Part shown: positions 63,910 through 64,000 of the stretch, piece by piece | How positions within the stretch are numbered: the stretch's first letter is position 1 | Layout of the letters: the number at the start of each line of letters is the position of its first letter | From: Norana najaformis | Taxonomy: Eukaryota > Annelida > Clitellata > Crassiclitellata > Hormogastridae | Length of the DNA: 64,000 nucleotides | Direction: 5' to 3' | NCBI GenBank assembly: GCA_964023275.1 | Contig: OZ029922.1 | Span: 2,727,034-2,791,033, forward strand | The notes under the pieces: model-generated | Told to the model about the DNA's origin: nothing | The model's database searches: none | What the model saw: the letters and a program-made list of their open reading frames with translations, nothing else | Translations under genes and position numbers: made by a program

Positions 63910-64000
63910 CTATTTCTGCATTTTTTAGGCGCCACTATCTAATGACTTAGCATCAATCGATGGCACCAAGCAATTGTGAGTTAAGGACTCGCTCAATGTC
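63910..64000 (-). mobile_element. tRNA-derived SINE, cut by the window edge
   Basis: tatttctgcattttttaggc through gactcgctcaatgtc; the head continues beyond the window. Confidence 0.7.

Noticed and set aside
62238-64000. MEF2 exon 1 inside the window
   Set aside because: No minus-strand sequence for the invariant MGRKKIQ start was found; it must lie further right.

Overview
This window is animal nuclear DNA: A/T-rich, intron-dense, and full of decayed SINE, LINE and DNA-transposon copies, with long microsatellites and minisatellites. The genes are animal genes split by short exons, most with consensus GT-AG introns. An axonemal dynein subunit (motile cilia), a TNF-receptor-type receptor and MEF2 in one window mean a metazoan. 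The repeat spectrum and the MEF2 sequence suggest a non-vertebrate, probably marine, bilaterian or other early-branching animal, but I cannot name the species.

Left part (1-21012): a CT/CTGT microsatellite, a tRNA-Leu(CAG) gene on the minus strand, then a complete plus-strand gene of 20 exons (1772-21012) for the outer-arm dynein intermediate chain DNAI1. The joined model keeps frame through all 20 exons, is 747 residues long and carries seven WD repeats. One intron uses a GC-AG boundary. Intron 10 holds an internally deleted piggyBac-type element inserted at a TTAA inside a SINE.

Middle (21013-43800): about 4.9 kb of repeats, then a second complete plus-strand gene (25934-43800, 15 coding exons, 760 residues). 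It encodes a type I membrane protein with a signal peptide, TNF-receptor cysteine-rich repeats, one transmembrane helix, a long low-complexity tail with six 14-residue repeats, a predicted CARD domain, and a C-terminal tail with five 15-residue repeats. A TNF receptor with its own CARD is the main discovery here. Vertebrate TNF receptors signal through death domains or TRAF motifs and reach CARD proteins only through adaptors.

Right part (43801-64000): about 10.5 kb of intergenic repeats, including a strong 24-bp hairpin, a hAT-like MITE with target duplication and several satellites. Then comes MEF2 on the minus strand (54292-62198), convergent with the receptor gene. Seven of its exons are visible; the exon for the first residues of the MADS box lies beyond the right edge. 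The three genes look functionally unrelated (cilia, death-fold or innate signalling, muscle/differentiation transcription); I see no operon-like logic.
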